Shown here in pieces: positions 63,358 through 64,000 of a DNA stretch of 64,000 nt; the stretch's first letter is position 1; the number at the start of each line of letters is the position of its first letter. The stretch spans positions 2,123,001 to 2,187,000 of the forward strand of contig NC_081815.1 in assembly GCF_030704535.1 (NCBI RefSeq), given 5' to 3'. The DNA comes from Vitis vinifera (taxonomy: Eukaryota > Streptophyta > Magnoliopsida > Vitales > Vitaceae). Below the pieces are notes generated by a model. That model was not told the origin of the DNA. It ran no database searches and was given only the letters and a program-made list of their open reading frames with translations. A program made the position numbers and the translations under genes.

Positions 63358-64000
63358 TGTAATGTCCCACATCATATAGGAGAAAATGTTCCTGGCGCTA
63401 TATATGTAGAGACTTTTCTTAACCCAATAAATACGTTTTAAAGTCGTGAGACCCTTTTGGGTCTAAAGTAAATTTATAGTACTGAGTGCAATTCTCCCAC
63501 CTATTTAGAATTCATTATTTGTGATTCAATTCAGTGAAGAACCATATGTACTAAAACCCCATCAATTAAGAAAACTCATTAGGACAAATCGATGCAATTG
63601 GTGCATATGGGTTGGATGGATAAGTACAGATTGTTGGAGGTTGAGCTCTAGCCTCCATAAAATAATCCCTACTACCTATTGACTTTGAAGCAGCATTATT
63701 TTATAGCATAGTGAACACATAATTGATGAGAAATAGTAAAGAATTCAACTCAACACATATAATTAGGGGCAAGGGATTCAATCTAGTTGCTGAATATTAA
63801 ACATGCATGCTGCATTTCGGTGTCGGTTTCTTCTTAAAAAAATGGGATTATTCCTTGGAGCTTGCATGCCGATAGCCTAGAACCATTTTTAATATGCTGT
63901 AGCAGTGATGAATGGGCTTGGACATAGCAAGGTGGGTTGAGTCTAAGACGAAGTAATTTGACCTTTGATATCATGTGTGGCACCTACCCAGTCTCTGTCA
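63358..64000 (+). mobile_element. LTR-like sequence starting TGTAATGTCCCACATC, running out of window
   Basis: The kinase homology stops exactly where TGTAATGTCCCACATC begins, and a downstream stretch has AAAGTCGTGAGACCC and GGGTCTAAAGTAAA. From memory this start and these words recur at ends of small plant LTR elements. The CA end and the duplication were not found before the window ends, so extent and class are uncertain. No gene recognised here. Confidence 0.4.

Overview
This is plant nuclear DNA: short GT-AG introns, AT-rich spacers and dense nested transposons, with no operons or ribosome binding sites. The protein families (cytosolic AsnRS with a WHEP insertion, eS30, ILR1-type amidohydrolase, AG-peptide, CCD1-like dioxygenase, MND1) point to a eudicot. 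Element style and protein similarity suggest a grapevine-like (Vitis) genome; that species-level call is inference from memory, not a search result.

Layout. 1-8 kb is a degraded Ty3/gypsy element whose reverse transcriptase is split exactly by a 5.65 kb TG...CA insertion (389-6042, 5-bp duplication CTTTG). That insertion carries pieces of at least four unrelated plant genes: prephenate aminotransferase, a beta-amylase, a sieve-element-occlusion protein in antisense, and the DNA 3'-phosphatase ZDP. 9-27 kb is a gene-rich block: a small multi-span membrane protein (minus, 7 coding exons), cytosolic asparaginyl-tRNA synthetase (minus, 6 exons, 571 aa), ribosomal protein eS30 (plus, 62 aa, with textbook site II and telo-box promoter signals), a possible small unknown gene, and an IAA-amino-acid hydrolase ending in HDEL (minus, 5 exons, 439 aa). 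27-38 kb is AT-rich and repetitive: a 256-bp tandem duplication, then a three-part nest in which a Tourist-like element holds both a 5.08 kb chromovirus and a second Tourist-like element.

38-43 kb carries the ESCRT-III gene VPS32/SNF7 (plus, 6 exons, 218 aa). 43.6-47.8 kb is a CCD1-like carotenoid cleavage dioxygenase pseudogene with a 668-bp solo LTR inside an exon and several further lesions. 48.3-50.25 kb is a three-copy ~640-bp tandem array with internal ~60-bp sub-repeats, abutting an ankyrin-repeat pseudogene. 52.7-53.0 kb encodes an arabinogalactan peptide. 54.6-61.8 kb is the meiotic recombination gene MND1 (minus, 10 coding exons, 225 aa), whose 4.6 kb second intron holds LINE, MULE-like and copia debris and whose upstream region has a perfect E2F-type site. 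The window ends in a broken receptor-kinase fragment.

The intact genes are mostly housekeeping (translation, membrane remodelling, auxin-conjugate hydrolysis, wall glycoprotein, meiosis) and do not form one pathway. The most unusual object is the gene-fragment-carrying insertion at 389-6042. I did not find a convincing new multi-gene system.
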